Positions 16,276 to 24,430 of a DNA stretch of 64,000 nucleotides are shown here, in pieces. The DNA is from Actinophytocola sp963825445. GTDB lineage: Bacteria; Actinomycetota; Actinomycetes; Mycobacteriales; Pseudonocardiaceae. Under the pieces are notes generated by a model. It did no database searches and was not told where the DNA came from. It worked only from the letters and a program-made list of their open reading frames with translations. Where the stretch lies: contig CAWGTM010000036.1 of assembly GCA_963825445.1 (NCBI GenBank), positions 62,001 to 126,000 of the forward strand. The letters are read 5' to 3'. Within the stretch, counting starts at the first letter, position 1; each line of letters starts with the position of its first letter. The position numbers were made by a program, and so were the translations under genes.

Positions 16276-17610
16276 TTAATATGCGAGGTCGAACGGCCGC
16301 GGGTAGGGCGCCGGCCGATAGCGGAGGTAGGAGTGCGCGGCGCCCGGGTCGAGCCGCGCGGCCGCCGCGTTGAGCGCGACCGGGCCGGTGTCCGGCCAGT
16401 GGCCCGTCACCGCCCGCCGCTCGAGTGCCTCGAAAGCGGCCAGCATCTCCCCGGTGGTGAACGTGCAGTGCCCGCCGCGGTGCACGAAGGCCTGACGCAG
16501 CAGGCGGTCCCGGCCGGAGGTGTGCACGGCGTCCGCGTACGCGCGCTGCACCTGGACGGGGACGAGCGCGTCACCGGTCGTGTGGATGGTGAGCAGCGGC
16601 GTCGCCGGGCGGCCGGTGAAGGTCAGGTTGCGAATGACGTAGCCGACGGCTGCCGGGTCTGCCGAGATGCGCGGCGCCCGGTTCAGCGTGGCGAGGTCGG
16701 CCGCCAGCGACAGCCCGGCGCGGGCGTAGAGCGCCTCGACCTCCGGCCGGATGGCCGAGCGGGCGAACATGCGGGCGTAGTCGACACCCGTGTTCCACGA
16801 AGGGTTGCCGCCGGCCCAGGTCTCGGCCTCCTGCCGCCATGACAGTCCGACGTAGACGGTGCCGCGCAGCGACTGGTACTGGTTGCGCTGAGCCGTGTCG
16901 TGGTCGTCGGGCGCGGGTTCCGGTGCCGACGGGTCGGTCCAAGCCGGCAGGTTGTGCAGTGCGGCGGCGAGCGCCGTGCGTGCCCGGCCCTGTGGTGTGG
17001 CCTGCGCGGCGTCGAGTGCGACGGTCAGTGCCCCGGCCGAGGCGAGCGCGGTGGCCTGGTCGGGCAGGTCGACCAGCGGGGTGGCGGGGTCACCGAACAG
17101 CGTGCGGACGGCGAACACCGGGTCGAGCGTGTTGTTCCAGTTGGCGATGCCGCCATGTTGCAGACCGCACATGGCGAGCGCGCCGGCGAACCGGTTGCCG
17201 TACCGTTCGGCGAGTCCGGTGGTGACCATGCCACCGAGCGAAGTGCCCCATGCGATCGCCTTGCGGGGTCTGCCGAACCTGTCCGCGAAGGTGTCCAAGG
17301 TGGCCATCTGGTCCGGCAGGGCCTTCTCGAGCACCCAGCCGGTGTCCGCGTAGGACGAGCCGATCAACGCGTAACCGCGGTCGAGCAGCGTGGTGCGCGT
17401 GGTGTCACTCGGTGCGTTCTGGGCGGGGTTGGGCGAACCGTCCGGCGTGTAACCGTGGCTGTAGAGCAGGACCGTACGGTTCCAGTCGGCCGGCACGTCC
17501 ATCACGTAGGTGGCGCCGCTCGGCAGCCATCCCTCCACATGGGACGGCGTGTCGGTACTGGTACCCAACAGGAGTCCGGCCACGAGCGTGGCCGCCAGCA
17601 GGACCTTCAC
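16276..17610 (-). CDS. Secreted alpha/beta-hydrolase (tannase/peptidase-like esterase)
   Basis: A 444-residue exported hydrolase. GTG 17610 (after GGAGAGGAG) overlaps the permease stop as GTGA. The N-terminus is a signal peptide (VKVLLAATLVAGLLLGTSTD). Fold landmarks: VLLYSHGYTPDGSPNPAQNA (oxyanion HG), nucleophile elbow AWGTSLGGMV (G-x-S-x-G), acid region LLTIHTTGDALVPVQVQRAY (Asp), and the catalytic His in VHRGGHCTFT. These match alpha/beta-hydrolases annotated as DUF-type esterases near Liv transporters. Being exported and in the same transcript as the importer, it probably releases the transported acid from an ester outside the cell. Substrate unknown. Confidence 0.85.
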   Translation of the reverse strand: MKVLLAATLVAGLLLGTSTDTPSHVEGWLPSGATYVMDVPADWNRTVLLYSHGYTPDGSPNPAQNAPSDTTRTTLLDRGYALIGSSYADTGWVLEKALPDQMATLDTFADRFGRPRKAIAWGTSLGGMVTTGLAERYGNRFAGALAMCGLQHGGIANWNNTLDPVFAVRTLFGDPATPLVDLPDQATALASAGALTVALDAAQATPQGRARTALAAALHNLPAWTDPSAPEPAPDDHDTAQRNQYQSLRGTVYVGLSWRQEAETWAGGNPSWNTGVDYARMFARSAIRPEVEALYARAGLSLAADLATLNRAPRISADPAAVGYVIRNLTFTGRPATPLLTIHTTGDALVPVQVQRAYADAVHTSGRDRLLRQAFVHRGGHCTFTTGEMLAAFEALERRAVTGHWPDTGPVALNAAAARLDPGAAHSYLRYRPAPYPRPFDLAY

Positions 17611-18554
17611 GACCGTTCTCCTCTCCGGAGCCGGAGCGCGGGCACGATCCCGCGCGGCAGCCACAGCACGACGACCACCAACAGCAACCCGTACACCGCG
17701 TAGGACAGGACACTCGGCGCGTAGCTCGGCATCCCCGGGCTCGTGCCCAGCTCGTTCAACACCTGCACCAACAGCACGATCGCGACCGCGCCGACCACCC
17801 CGCCGGACAGCGTGCCGAGCCCGCCGACCACGGCCATCACCACGTACTCGATCGACAGCAGCACGGGGAACGACCCCGGTCCGAGATAGCCGAGGTAGAA
17901 CGCGTAGATGCCGCCCGCGAGTCCCGCGAACGCGGCCGAGAGCGTGAACACGGCCAGCCGGTACCGCCCGACCGGCACCCCGCTGGCGGCCGCCGCGACC
18001 TCGGACGTGGCGAGTGCCCGCAACCCGCGCCCCGGCCGCGACCGCACCAGGTTGTGTGCCACGAGAAGGACGACCGCGAGCGCGGCCAGCGTCAGGTACG
18101 CGTACTGGATGTCCTCGTCCAGCTCGAAGCCGCCGATCGAGAACCGCGGAATCCCCTGCAGCCCGATGGCGCCACCGGCCCAGGTGGACTGTGACAGGAC
18201 GGACAGCAGGATCAGCTGCATCGCGAGCGTGGCGAACGCGAGGTAGTGGCCACGCAGCCGCAGCACCCCGATGCCCACCACCGCCGCGAACGTGGCGGCG
18301 ACCACCGGTGCGGCCACGAGCGCGAGCACCGGCGGGGTGTCGTTCACGCTGAGCAGCCCCGCGGTGTAGGCGCCGATCGCGTAGAACGACGCCTGGCCGA
18401 GCGAGATCTGCCCGGCCTGCCCCATGAGCAGCGACAACCCGACGGTGACCATGGCCGCCAGTCCCGCGAGGATGTAGATGCCGAGCTGCTGGCCGTCGAG
18501 AAAGGCGGGCAGCGCCAGGGCCACCAAGGCGGCGAGCAGAATCGCGAGCTTCAT
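17607..18554 (-). CDS. Liv-type ABC transporter permease (LivM family)
   Basis: A 315-residue polytopic membrane protein; hydrophobic segments spread over its full length (for example LAALVALALPAFLDG, ILAGLAAMVTVGLSLLMGQA, VVMAVVGGLGTLSGGVVGAV). The LivM signature GQAGQISLGQASFYAIGAYT and the EAA-like ABC-contact loop around EYVVMAVVGGLGT are clear. Start ATG 18554 overlaps the LivH stop (ATGA). With LivH, two ATPases and the binding protein it forms a complete HAAT-family importer; such importers carry branched-chain amino acids but also aromatic acids, amides and sterol side-chain acids in catabolic clusters. Confidence 0.92.
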   Translation of the reverse strand: MKLAILLAALVALALPAFLDGQQLGIYILAGLAAMVTVGLSLLMGQAGQISLGQASFYAIGAYTAGLLSVNDTPPVLALVAAPVVAATFAAVVGIGVLRLRGHYLAFATLAMQLILLSVLSQSTWAGGAIGLQGIPRFSIGGFELDEDIQYAYLTLAALAVVLLVAHNLVRSRPGRGLRALATSEVAAAASGVPVGRYRLAVFTLSAAFAGLAGGIYAFYLGYLGPGSFPVLLSIEYVVMAVVGGLGTLSGGVVGAVAIVLLVQVLNELGTSPGMPSYAPSVLSYAVYGLLLVVVVLWLPRGIVPALRLRRGERS

Positions 18555-19393
18555 ACCGTCTCCACCACCGGTCGCCGCGCGGCACGCCAGATCATCACCG
18601 CGATCATCAGTCCCAGCGCGATGTCCGTCTGGTGCGCGGCGTTTCCGTAACCCGCGACCAGTGCCTGTGTCACGCCGAGCAGCAGCCCGCCGAGGAGCGT
18701 CACCGCCGGCCGGGTGAGGCCGCCCAGGATCGCGGCCGCGAAACCGTTGACGATCAGCGTCACGTCCGCGTCGAAGGTGATCTGCTGCACCGGTGTCACC
18801 AGCACCCCGGCGAGTCCGCCGAGCGCACCGCCGATCGTGAACGCCAGCAACCCCATGCGGCGCACGTCGATGCCGATCACCTTGGCGGCGTAGGGATTCG
18901 ACGCGCACGCGGTCAGCGCCTTGCCCGTGTCGGTACGGGTGAAGAACAGCGCCAAGGCGGCGAACACCGGCAGCGTCACCGCGATGATCAGCAGGTAGTG
19001 GGTCTGCACCCGGGCGTCGCCGATCGTGACAGCGCCGGGAAGACCGGCGAACGAGCGCGGCTGGTCGCCCCACACCAGCACCTCGACCGCATAGGCGAAC
19101 ACGGACAGCCCGAGCGTGACGATCAGCGCCGACTGCGGGTTCGTCGCCAGCGCGACGATGCCGACCAGAAGCCCGACGATCGCGGCGACCACTACCGCCG
19201 CGGGCTCGGCGAGGCCGTGGGGCAACGCGGTCAGGAACGAGGACGCACACATGGCGCCCACGACCGCGAACGCGCCCTGCGCGAAGTTCACCACCCGCGT
19301 CACGCGGTACACGGCCACGAGCCCGCTGCCGATGAGTGCGTACCCGCAGCCGGTGCCCAGCCCCGTGACCAGATATCCGGGGAGATCATTCAT
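18551..19393 (-). CDS. Liv-type ABC transporter permease (LivH family)
   Basis: A 280-residue membrane protein of the LivH family: GCGYALIGSGLVAVYRVTRV, VNFAQGAFAVVGAM and the C-terminal NGFAAAILGGLTRPAVTLLG loop that contacts the ATPases. ATG 19393 is preferred over an in-frame GTG nine bases earlier, because it overlaps the LivF stop within ATGAATGA; the stop overlaps LivM by ATGA. It pairs with LivM as the transmembrane heterodimer. Confidence 0.92.
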   Translation of the reverse strand: MNDLPGYLVTGLGTGCGYALIGSGLVAVYRVTRVVNFAQGAFAVVGAMCASSFLTALPHGLAEPAAVVVAAIVGLLVGIVALATNPQSALIVTLGLSVFAYAVEVLVWGDQPRSFAGLPGAVTIGDARVQTHYLLIIAVTLPVFAALALFFTRTDTGKALTACASNPYAAKVIGIDVRRMGLLAFTIGGALGGLAGVLVTPVQQITFDADVTLIVNGFAAAILGGLTRPAVTLLGGLLLGVTQALVAGYGNAAHQTDIALGLMIAVMIWRAARRPVVETV

Positions 19394-20045
19394 GGCTGCC
19401 ACCCAGGTACGCGACCGACACCCGGTCGTCGCGGGCCAACTCTTCCGACGGCCCTTCGGCCACGATCCGGCCCGCCTCCAGCACGTACGCGCGGGAGCAC
19501 AACTCCAGTGCCAGCCGCGCGTTCTGCTCGATCAGGAGCACCGCGAGGCCGCGGGTGGCGTTCAGCTCACGTAGGTGCCGCACCAGGTCGGCCACGATGA
19601 TCGGCGCGAGACCCAGCGACAGCTCGTCGACCGCGAGCACATCGGGCCTGCTCATCAACGCCCGCCCGACGGCGACCATCTGTTGCTCACCACCGGATAG
19701 CGTTCCCGCCCGCCGGTGCCGCAGCTCGGCCAACCGGGGCAGGATCGCGTGCACCGGCCCGGTGTCGCGCTCCCGGTGGCGTCGCCCGCCGAGTCGCAGG
19801 TTGTCCTCGACCGTGAGGTCGCCGAACACCTGCCTGCCTTCCGGCACGTGCGCGAGCCGCCCGCGCACGGCGACGGTACCCGCCGCAGGCTTGAGGATGC
19901 CGGAAAGCGTGTTGACCATAGTGGACTTACCGGCGCCGTTCGGTCCGACGAGCGCGACCATCTCACCCGCGCCGACCGTCAGGCTGACCTTGTCCAACGC
20001 GGTCGCCGGCCCGTACCGGACCACGAGATCCCGCACCTCGATCAT
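19386..20045 (-). CDS. Liv-type ABC transporter ATPase (LivF family)
   Basis: A 219-residue ATPase: Walker A GPNGAGKST (about 34-42), Q-loop region VPEGRQVFGDLTVEDNL, signature LSGGEQQMVAVGRAL, Walker B VLAVDELSLGLAP, and H-loop replaced by LLIEQNARLAL, as is normal for LivF (Gln instead of His). Start ATG 20045 overlaps the LivG stop (ATGA). It couples ATP hydrolysis to import with LivG. Confidence 0.93.
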   Translation of the reverse strand: MIEVRDLVVRYGPATALDKVSLTVGAGEMVALVGPNGAGKSTMVNTLSGILKPAAGTVAVRGRLAHVPEGRQVFGDLTVEDNLRLGGRRHRERDTGPVHAILPRLAELRHRRAGTLSGGEQQMVAVGRALMSRPDVLAVDELSLGLAPIIVADLVRHLRELNATRGLAVLLIEQNARLALELCSRAYVLEAGRIVAEGPSEELARDDRVSVAYLGGSHE

Positions 20046-20806
20046 GCCGGTGCTCCCAGGTACGCGGCGACGACCCGGTCGTCCGCCCGGATCTCCGCAG
20101 GCGTGCCTTCGGCGATCACCTGCCCGAGGTCGAGCACGGTGACCCGGTCCGCGAGCCGGGTCACGAACGCGACGTCGTGCTCGACCAGCAGCATCGTGAT
20201 GCCCTCGCCACGTAGCTCTTCCAACAGTGCGGCGAGCAGCGATCGTTCCGCCGCTCGCAGCCCCGACGCGGGCTCGTCGAGCAGCAGCAGCCGAGGCTGT
20301 CCGCACAGTGCCCGTGCCACCTGCACCACCCGTTGCTGGCCGAGCGGCAGGGCACCGGCGTCCCGCCCGGCCCAGTCCACAAGCCCAGTCCTGGCAAGGC
20401 ATTCCTCGGCCCGCGCGCGGATCTCCCGTTCCTCTCGCCGGTGCCGGGGCAGCCGGGCGATCGCCGAGCCGAATCCGGTGCGGGTGCCCGCGTGCGCGCC
20501 GACCATCACGTTCTCCAGCACGGTCATGCCGGTGAACACCCGAGCACCCTGGAACACGACGGCGATCCCGGCAGCGGCCCGGCGGTGCGGAGGCAGCCGG
20601 TCGACCCGCGTCCCGTCGTAGACGACGGTGCCGGTGTCCGCGCGAAGCTGCCCGCCGATGAGACTGAACAGAGTGGACTTTCCCGCGCCGTTCGGCCCGA
20701 TGACGGCCCGCAATTCGCCGTGCGCGACCTCGAGGTCGACGTCGCGCACGGCGAACACCCCGTCGAACGAGCGGCGCAACCCGTTCGCCTGCAGGATCGG
20801 TGACAC
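20042..20806 (-). CDS. Liv-type ABC transporter ATPase (LivG family)
   Basis: A 254-residue ATPase: Walker A GPNGAGKSTLF, Q-loop VVFQGARVFTGMTVLENVMV, signature LPLGQQRVVQVARAL (degenerate: LPLGQQ where LSYGEQ is usual), Walker B LLLLDEPASGL and H-loop LLVEHDVAFV. The C-terminal VIAEGTPAEIRADDRVVAAY extension is typical of LivG. The altered signature (P and Q in place of S/Y and E) is conservative for this subfamily. Six bases after the binding-protein stop. Confidence 0.93.
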   Translation of the reverse strand: MSPILQANGLRRSFDGVFAVRDVDLEVAHGELRAVIGPNGAGKSTLFSLIGGQLRADTGTVVYDGTRVDRLPPHRRAAAGIAVVFQGARVFTGMTVLENVMVGAHAGTRTGFGSAIARLPRHRREEREIRARAEECLARTGLVDWAGRDAGALPLGQQRVVQVARALCGQPRLLLLDEPASGLRAAERSLLAALLEELRGEGITMLLVEHDVAFVTRLADRVTVLDLGQVIAEGTPAEIRADDRVVAAYLGAPA

Positions 20807-20812
20807 GGCGCA

Positions 20813-21991
20813 CTACCCCGCGAGCTCTGCCAGCTGTTCGCCGGCCCAGTCGGTGGGGCGGAACGCGCCCTGGGTCACGGTGTTGACGGAGATGAACTGC
20901 GGGCCGAGCCCGGCGTGGTCGTCCTTGCTGTAGGCGTACTCGCCGTTCGGGGTGACCAGCTTCAGGCTTTCGAGCGCGTCCCGGATCGACTCGGGTTCGG
21001 TGTTGCCCGCCTTCTCGATGGCGGCGACCAGCAACTGCACGGCACTCCACCCGTCCTGCGCGAACTGCGGTGGCGGGTAGCCGTACTCCTCGCTGAACGC
21101 GGTGGTCAGCTCGCTGATCGCCGTCTTCTGTTTGCCCTCAGGTAGTTCCGGCCCGACGACACCGATCGAGCTGGCGACGATCACGCCTTCCGCCGCGTCG
21201 GCGACCGGGTCAAGGAACAGCTTGCTGGCCTGCGCGCCGGTGAGCACGAGCGGGATGTCGAGCCCGGCGGTGGCGTACTGCTTGGTCAGCGCGACCGCGG
21301 GCGCGCCGGTCGCCCACACGATGAGTGCCTGCGCGTTCGAGTCGCGGACGTGCCCGAACACGGAGCCGAACTCGGTGGTGTCGGTCTGGAACTTCTCGTC
21401 GGTGACGATGTCGATCCCGAACTTGGGCGCGTTGTCCTGCATGCCCTTGTAGCCCGCGACCGCGTAGGAGCTGCGCGTGTCGTGCGCGACGGCCACCGTG
21501 GACACCCCGGTCGCCTTCAGATATTCGAGGATCCGCTCGGCGTAGGTGCCGGAGGTCGCGGGCACCACGAACACGTACGGGTGCACGGGTTCGACCTGCT
21601 CGTCGGCGGGGGTGAGGGACAGATAGGGGATCTCTTCCCTGTCCACCAACGGAAGCGTGGCGAGGGCCGAGTTCGAGAACGGTGACCCGATGACGGCCGC
21701 CACGTCGTCGCCACGCAGGTCGTTGAAGGCCAGCACGGACTGGTCCGGCTGGCTCTTGTCGTCCTTGACCACGACCTCGAGCTGCCGCCCGAGCACCCCG
21801 CCTTCGCGGTTGACCTTGGCGACGGCCAGCTCGACGGACTTCTTGTTCTCGCTGCCGAGAGGGGAGTAGTTGCCGGTGAGCGACACGATCTGCCCGACCC
21901 GGATTGGGCCGTCGCTGCCGGCGCCCGACTCGTCGCCACAACCGGCGGCAAGGAGGAGAAAGGCTGACAGGACAGGAAGAAGTCGACGCAC
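20813..21991 (-). CDS. Liv-type substrate-binding lipoprotein (LivK family)
   Basis: A 392-residue periplasmic-binding-protein-like lipoprotein. The signal peptide ends in the lipobox LLAAGC with lipidated Cys at about residue 18, followed by a short Ser/Gly linker. The type-I fold starts at IRVGQIVSLTGNYSPLGSEN; other marks are VAVIGSPFSNSALATLPLVD, IPYLSLTPADEQ and YVFVVPATSGTYAERILEYL. GTG 21991 with AAGGAGG upstream is the first gene of the operon; its promoter overlaps that of the PaaX-type gene. It captures the substrate outside the membrane. The ligand cannot be read from sequence. Confidence 0.93.
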   Translation of the reverse strand: MRRLLPVLSAFLLLAAGCGDESGAGSDGPIRVGQIVSLTGNYSPLGSENKKSVELAVAKVNREGGVLGRQLEVVVKDDKSQPDQSVLAFNDLRGDDVAAVIGSPFSNSALATLPLVDREEIPYLSLTPADEQVEPVHPYVFVVPATSGTYAERILEYLKATGVSTVAVAHDTRSSYAVAGYKGMQDNAPKFGIDIVTDEKFQTDTTEFGSVFGHVRDSNAQALIVWATGAPAVALTKQYATAGLDIPLVLTGAQASKLFLDPVADAAEGVIVASSIGVVGPELPEGKQKTAISELTTAFSEEYGYPPPQFAQDGWSAVQLLVAAIEKAGNTEPESIRDALESLKLVTPNGEYAYSKDDHAGLGPQFISVNTVTQGAFRPTDWAGEQLAELAG

Positions 21992-22024
21992 GGTACCTCC
22001 TTGTACACGCTGCGAACGCCACCA

Positions 22025-22068
22025 AAGTTAGGCGTCAGGCTTGCAGCCGTCAAGAATCTGCCTAATAT
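22025..22068. promoter_or_regulatory. Back-to-back promoters and putative PaaX-type operator
   Basis: Minus strand: TTGACG (22053-22048), 17-base spacer, TAACTT (22030-22025), a good housekeeping promoter for the liv operon. Plus strand: TTGCAG (22041-22046), 16-base spacer, TAATAT (22063-22068), placing transcription start at or next to GTG 22075, so the regulator mRNA would be leaderless; indeed it has no ribosome site. TTAGGC (22028-22033) and GCCTAA (22060-22065) form an inverted repeat covering both -10 elements, a fitting site for the repressor. Confidence 0.65.
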
Positions 22069-22074
22069 TGCCCC

Positions 22075-22878
22075 GTGATCGATGACCCTCGCCCCCAGTC
22101 GCTGATGCTCACGTTCCTGGGCGACTACCTCTACGACCGGGGCCTGTGCGTGTTCTCGGGCAGCGTGATCGAGGTACTGGGCAGGCTCGGGGTGTCGGAG
22201 CACGCGACCAGATCCACGCTGACCCGCATGGTCAACCGCGGCCTGCTCTATCGCCAGAAGGACGGCAGGCGGATGTACTTCGGCCTGACCGAGCTGGCGG
22301 ACGGCGTACTGCGCGACGGTCACGCCCGCATCTGGCGCACGGGTGCCGTGAACGAGGAGTGGGACGGCACGTGGACGCTGCTGGGCTTCTCGCTGCCAGA
22401 GGCGTGGCAGCGCCAACGGCATGATCTGCGGTCAAAACTCGCGTGGGCGGGCTTCGGTCCGTTGCAGGGTGGCCTGTGGATCGCCCCTGGCCACGTGCGG
22501 GTGGACGACCTCGTGGCGTCGCTGGGCCTGGCCGCGCACGTCCGGGTCTTCCGCGCCACGGTCGACGAGTTGACCGACGTGGCCCAGTTGGTGGCGGACG
22601 CCTACGACCTGGGACCGATCGCGGCCAGCTACCGATCGTTCCTGACCCGCTGGTCAGAGGAGCAACCGTATGCGGACGACCCGCTGGCCGCCCACCTGTC
22701 GATCGTCACGGAGTGGCTGCGCATCATCCGCAAGGACCCACGTCTACCGGTACGCCACCTCCCGGAGGACTGGCCCGCAATCGCCGCACAGAAGGCATTC
22801 CACGACATCGAGAGCACGCTGTCCATCCTGGCAGCAGACCGCGCGGCCGAACTACTGGACACCCGCCTGTTCCCCTAG
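22075..22878 (+). CDS. PaaX-family transcriptional repressor
   Basis: A 267-residue regulator of the PaaX type (PaaX repressor binds phenylacetyl-CoA in E. coli). N-terminal winged helix: PQSLMLTFLGDYLYDRG, GRLGVSEHATRSTLTRMVNR and GLLYRQKDGRRMYFGLTELA. The middle domain has EEWDGTWTLLGFSLPEAWQR and KLAWAGFGPLQGGLWIAPGH (Cas2-like PaaX middle domain), and the C-terminal domain has EEWL-type helices. Divergent from the catabolic operon with overlapping promoters, so it most likely represses the operon and responds to a pathway CoA thioester. No Shine-Dalgarno sequence precedes GTG 22075, consistent with a leaderless transcript. Confidence 0.9.
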   Translation: MIDDPRPQSLMLTFLGDYLYDRGLCVFSGSVIEVLGRLGVSEHATRSTLTRMVNRGLLYRQKDGRRMYFGLTELADGVLRDGHARIWRTGAVNEEWDGTWTLLGFSLPEAWQRQRHDLRSKLAWAGFGPLQGGLWIAPGHVRVDDLVASLGLAAHVRVFRATVDELTDVAQLVADAYDLGPIAASYRSFLTRWSEEQPYADDPLAAHLSIVTEWLRIIRKDPRLPVRHLPEDWPAIAAQKAFHDIESTLSILAADRAAELLDTRLFP

Positions 22879-23376
22879 CGCCGCCCTCGCCGAACAGGGG
22901 TGCCGCTACATCCAACTGCCGGCTACGTGTTCCTCGAATACGACGACGACCGCTCCGGCGGGTTCGAGCCGCTGGCCGAGATCCCGGACGACAAGGTCGT
23001 GGTACTCGGTCTGGTCTCGACGAAGACCGACACCGTCGAGACCCGTGACGAGATCGAGCGCAGGAGCGACGAGACGGCCAGGTTCCACCCTTCGGACCGG
23101 CTGGCGATCTCCCCGCAGCGCGGATTCGCCTCAGCCATGCGGGGCAACCCGCTGTCCGAGGCGAAGCGGAGGGCCAAACTCGAACTCGGCCGCGACATCC
23201 CGGTCATCCCCGCTGGACGGCGCCGCACACACCTTGCGGTGAACGTCACCCAGGCACCCGAGCAGCTGCGACGGGCACTGTTCGAAGCCACCCGGCTCAC
23301 CGTCCCGGCGAAGGTGTGGGACCGGTTCACCGACTCTACGTCGAGTACCCGCCCCCGTCACCAACCGACCCAGTAG
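22870..23376 (+). pseudogene. Methionine-synthase-II-like (MetE C-domain family) remnant
   Basis: Pieces of a cobalamin-independent methionine-synthase-like protein: AALAEQGCRYIQL in one frame, then after an internal loss FLEYDDDRSGGFEPLAEIPD, DDKVVVLGLVSTKTD and HPSDRLAISPQRGFASAMRG with SEAKRRAKLELGRD in another. Metal-ligand-bearing segments (the catalytic Cys near SPQCGF is Arg here: SPQRGF) are lost. Beyond about 23210 the frame reads unrelated sequence (TQAPEQLRRALFEATRLTVP). A decayed gene, not functional. Confidence 0.65.
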
Positions 23377-23524
23377 GACATCAGGCGCCTCGACGACGGT
23401 CCGCAACTACCGGTCGAACGCGATCAGCAAGGTGGGTGCCCACAACCGCATCGACGCCGTGCGGATCGCCCGCAACGCCGGCCGGCTGTGGTCACCGAGG
23501 TCGCCGCCCACCGCGAGACCCGGA

Positions 23525-24052
23525 TCAGCACACGGTGCTCGACGAGGTGATCCACAGGGTGGACATCTGGTCGGAGTTCGACTGCTCGTTCGCCTGCGAC
23601 GTCCCGGAACGCATGCAGATCCCACCGCCGCCGGCAGGGTAGTTGTAATACCACACCGCGTCGACGGCCGCGTAGTTCTTCCAGGAGCTCATCATGTTGT
23701 CGAAGCCGTACCACCGCATGTCGTGATCACCCTTGCCGCGGAGCCGCGCGATCTTCGCTCCGTCGGGGACGCCGTCGCGGTTCTGGTCGTCGAAGTTGAT
23801 GTTGTCGTAGAGACACACGTACGTGGAGGCGCAGGTGTTGGAAGCGGCTGCCGTCCCGAACGACAGGACCACGTCACCGTTGTCCCACATGATGTTCTCG
23901 CCCTCGAGCACCCACCCGGGCTTCAACGAACCGGCGTCGATGCCGGCGACGGCGAGCCGGTGCGCGGCGGTCGCCTGGGCGGAGGGCGCGAACGCCACCA
24001 GTCCCAACGCCATCCCGAGCGGAACGAGAACACCCCGAAGAATCCGACGCAC
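23525..24052 (-). CDS. Secreted crystallin-like/peptidase-inhibitor-I36-like protein
   Basis: A 175-residue exported protein. GTG 24052 is chosen because GGAGGCAAG precedes it; an ATG at 24070 would place that ribosome site inside the gene. The N-terminus is a signal peptide (LVPLGMALGLVAFAPSAQAT). The mature part carries the YVCLYDNINFDDQN and WYGFDNMMSSWKNYAAVDAV pattern with Gly-rich turns, as in secreted actinomycete peptidase-inhibitor family I36 and beta/gamma-crystallin-like proteins, and an Asp-rich NRDGVPDGAK segment that could bind Ca2+. Cysteines near both ends may form disulfides. The domain call is by pattern, moderately sure. Confidence 0.68.
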   Translation of the reverse strand: MRRILRGVLVPLGMALGLVAFAPSAQATAAHRLAVAGIDAGSLKPGWVLEGENIMWDNGDVVLSFGTAAASNTCASTYVCLYDNINFDDQNRDGVPDGAKIARLRGKGDHDMRWYGFDNMMSSWKNYAAVDAVWYYNYPAGGGGICMRSGTSQANEQSNSDQMSTLWITSSSTVC

Positions 24053-24171
24053 CTTGCCTCCAGTGAACATTCCGGGTAGCAGTGGCCCCAGGCTGTCACC
24101 TCGGCGCACGTTCTCCGCACAGGCCAGGGCGCCGGGCACGCGGGGTGCCCGGCGCCCTCGTGCCCGGTGGG

Positions 24172-24363
24172 TCAGCTGACCTTCAGGGAGGAGATCTTGT
24201 CGTTGAACGCGGTCAACTCGATGTCGTGGTCCTGGTGGCCGGCGAAGTGCGCGCCGGAGAACCGCACGCCGTCGTAGCCCTTGATGTCGCGGCGGTTGTG
24301 CGTGGCGTAGGAACCGGCCCAGTTGGACCGAGGCCGACCAGCAAGGTTGCCGAGCCTGCCCAA
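24172..24363 (-). pseudogene. Fragment of a second crystallin/I36-like protein
   Basis: NWAGSYATHNRRDIKGYDGV, FSGAHFAGHQDHDIELTAFN and DKISSLKVS end like a crystallin-like domain (NDRISSL ending). Upstream, another frame reads DLNGRYENAATAWAG, the preceding strand, so the gene appears frameshifted and lacks its signal peptide. It lies in the same direction just upstream of the intact copy, suggesting a decayed tandem duplicate. Confidence 0.5.
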
Positions 24364-24430
24364 GCGGTGGCGGCGTTCTCATACCTGCCGTTCAGGTCAG
24401 ACGATGCCGCGTACACCAGCGCCGACAGCC

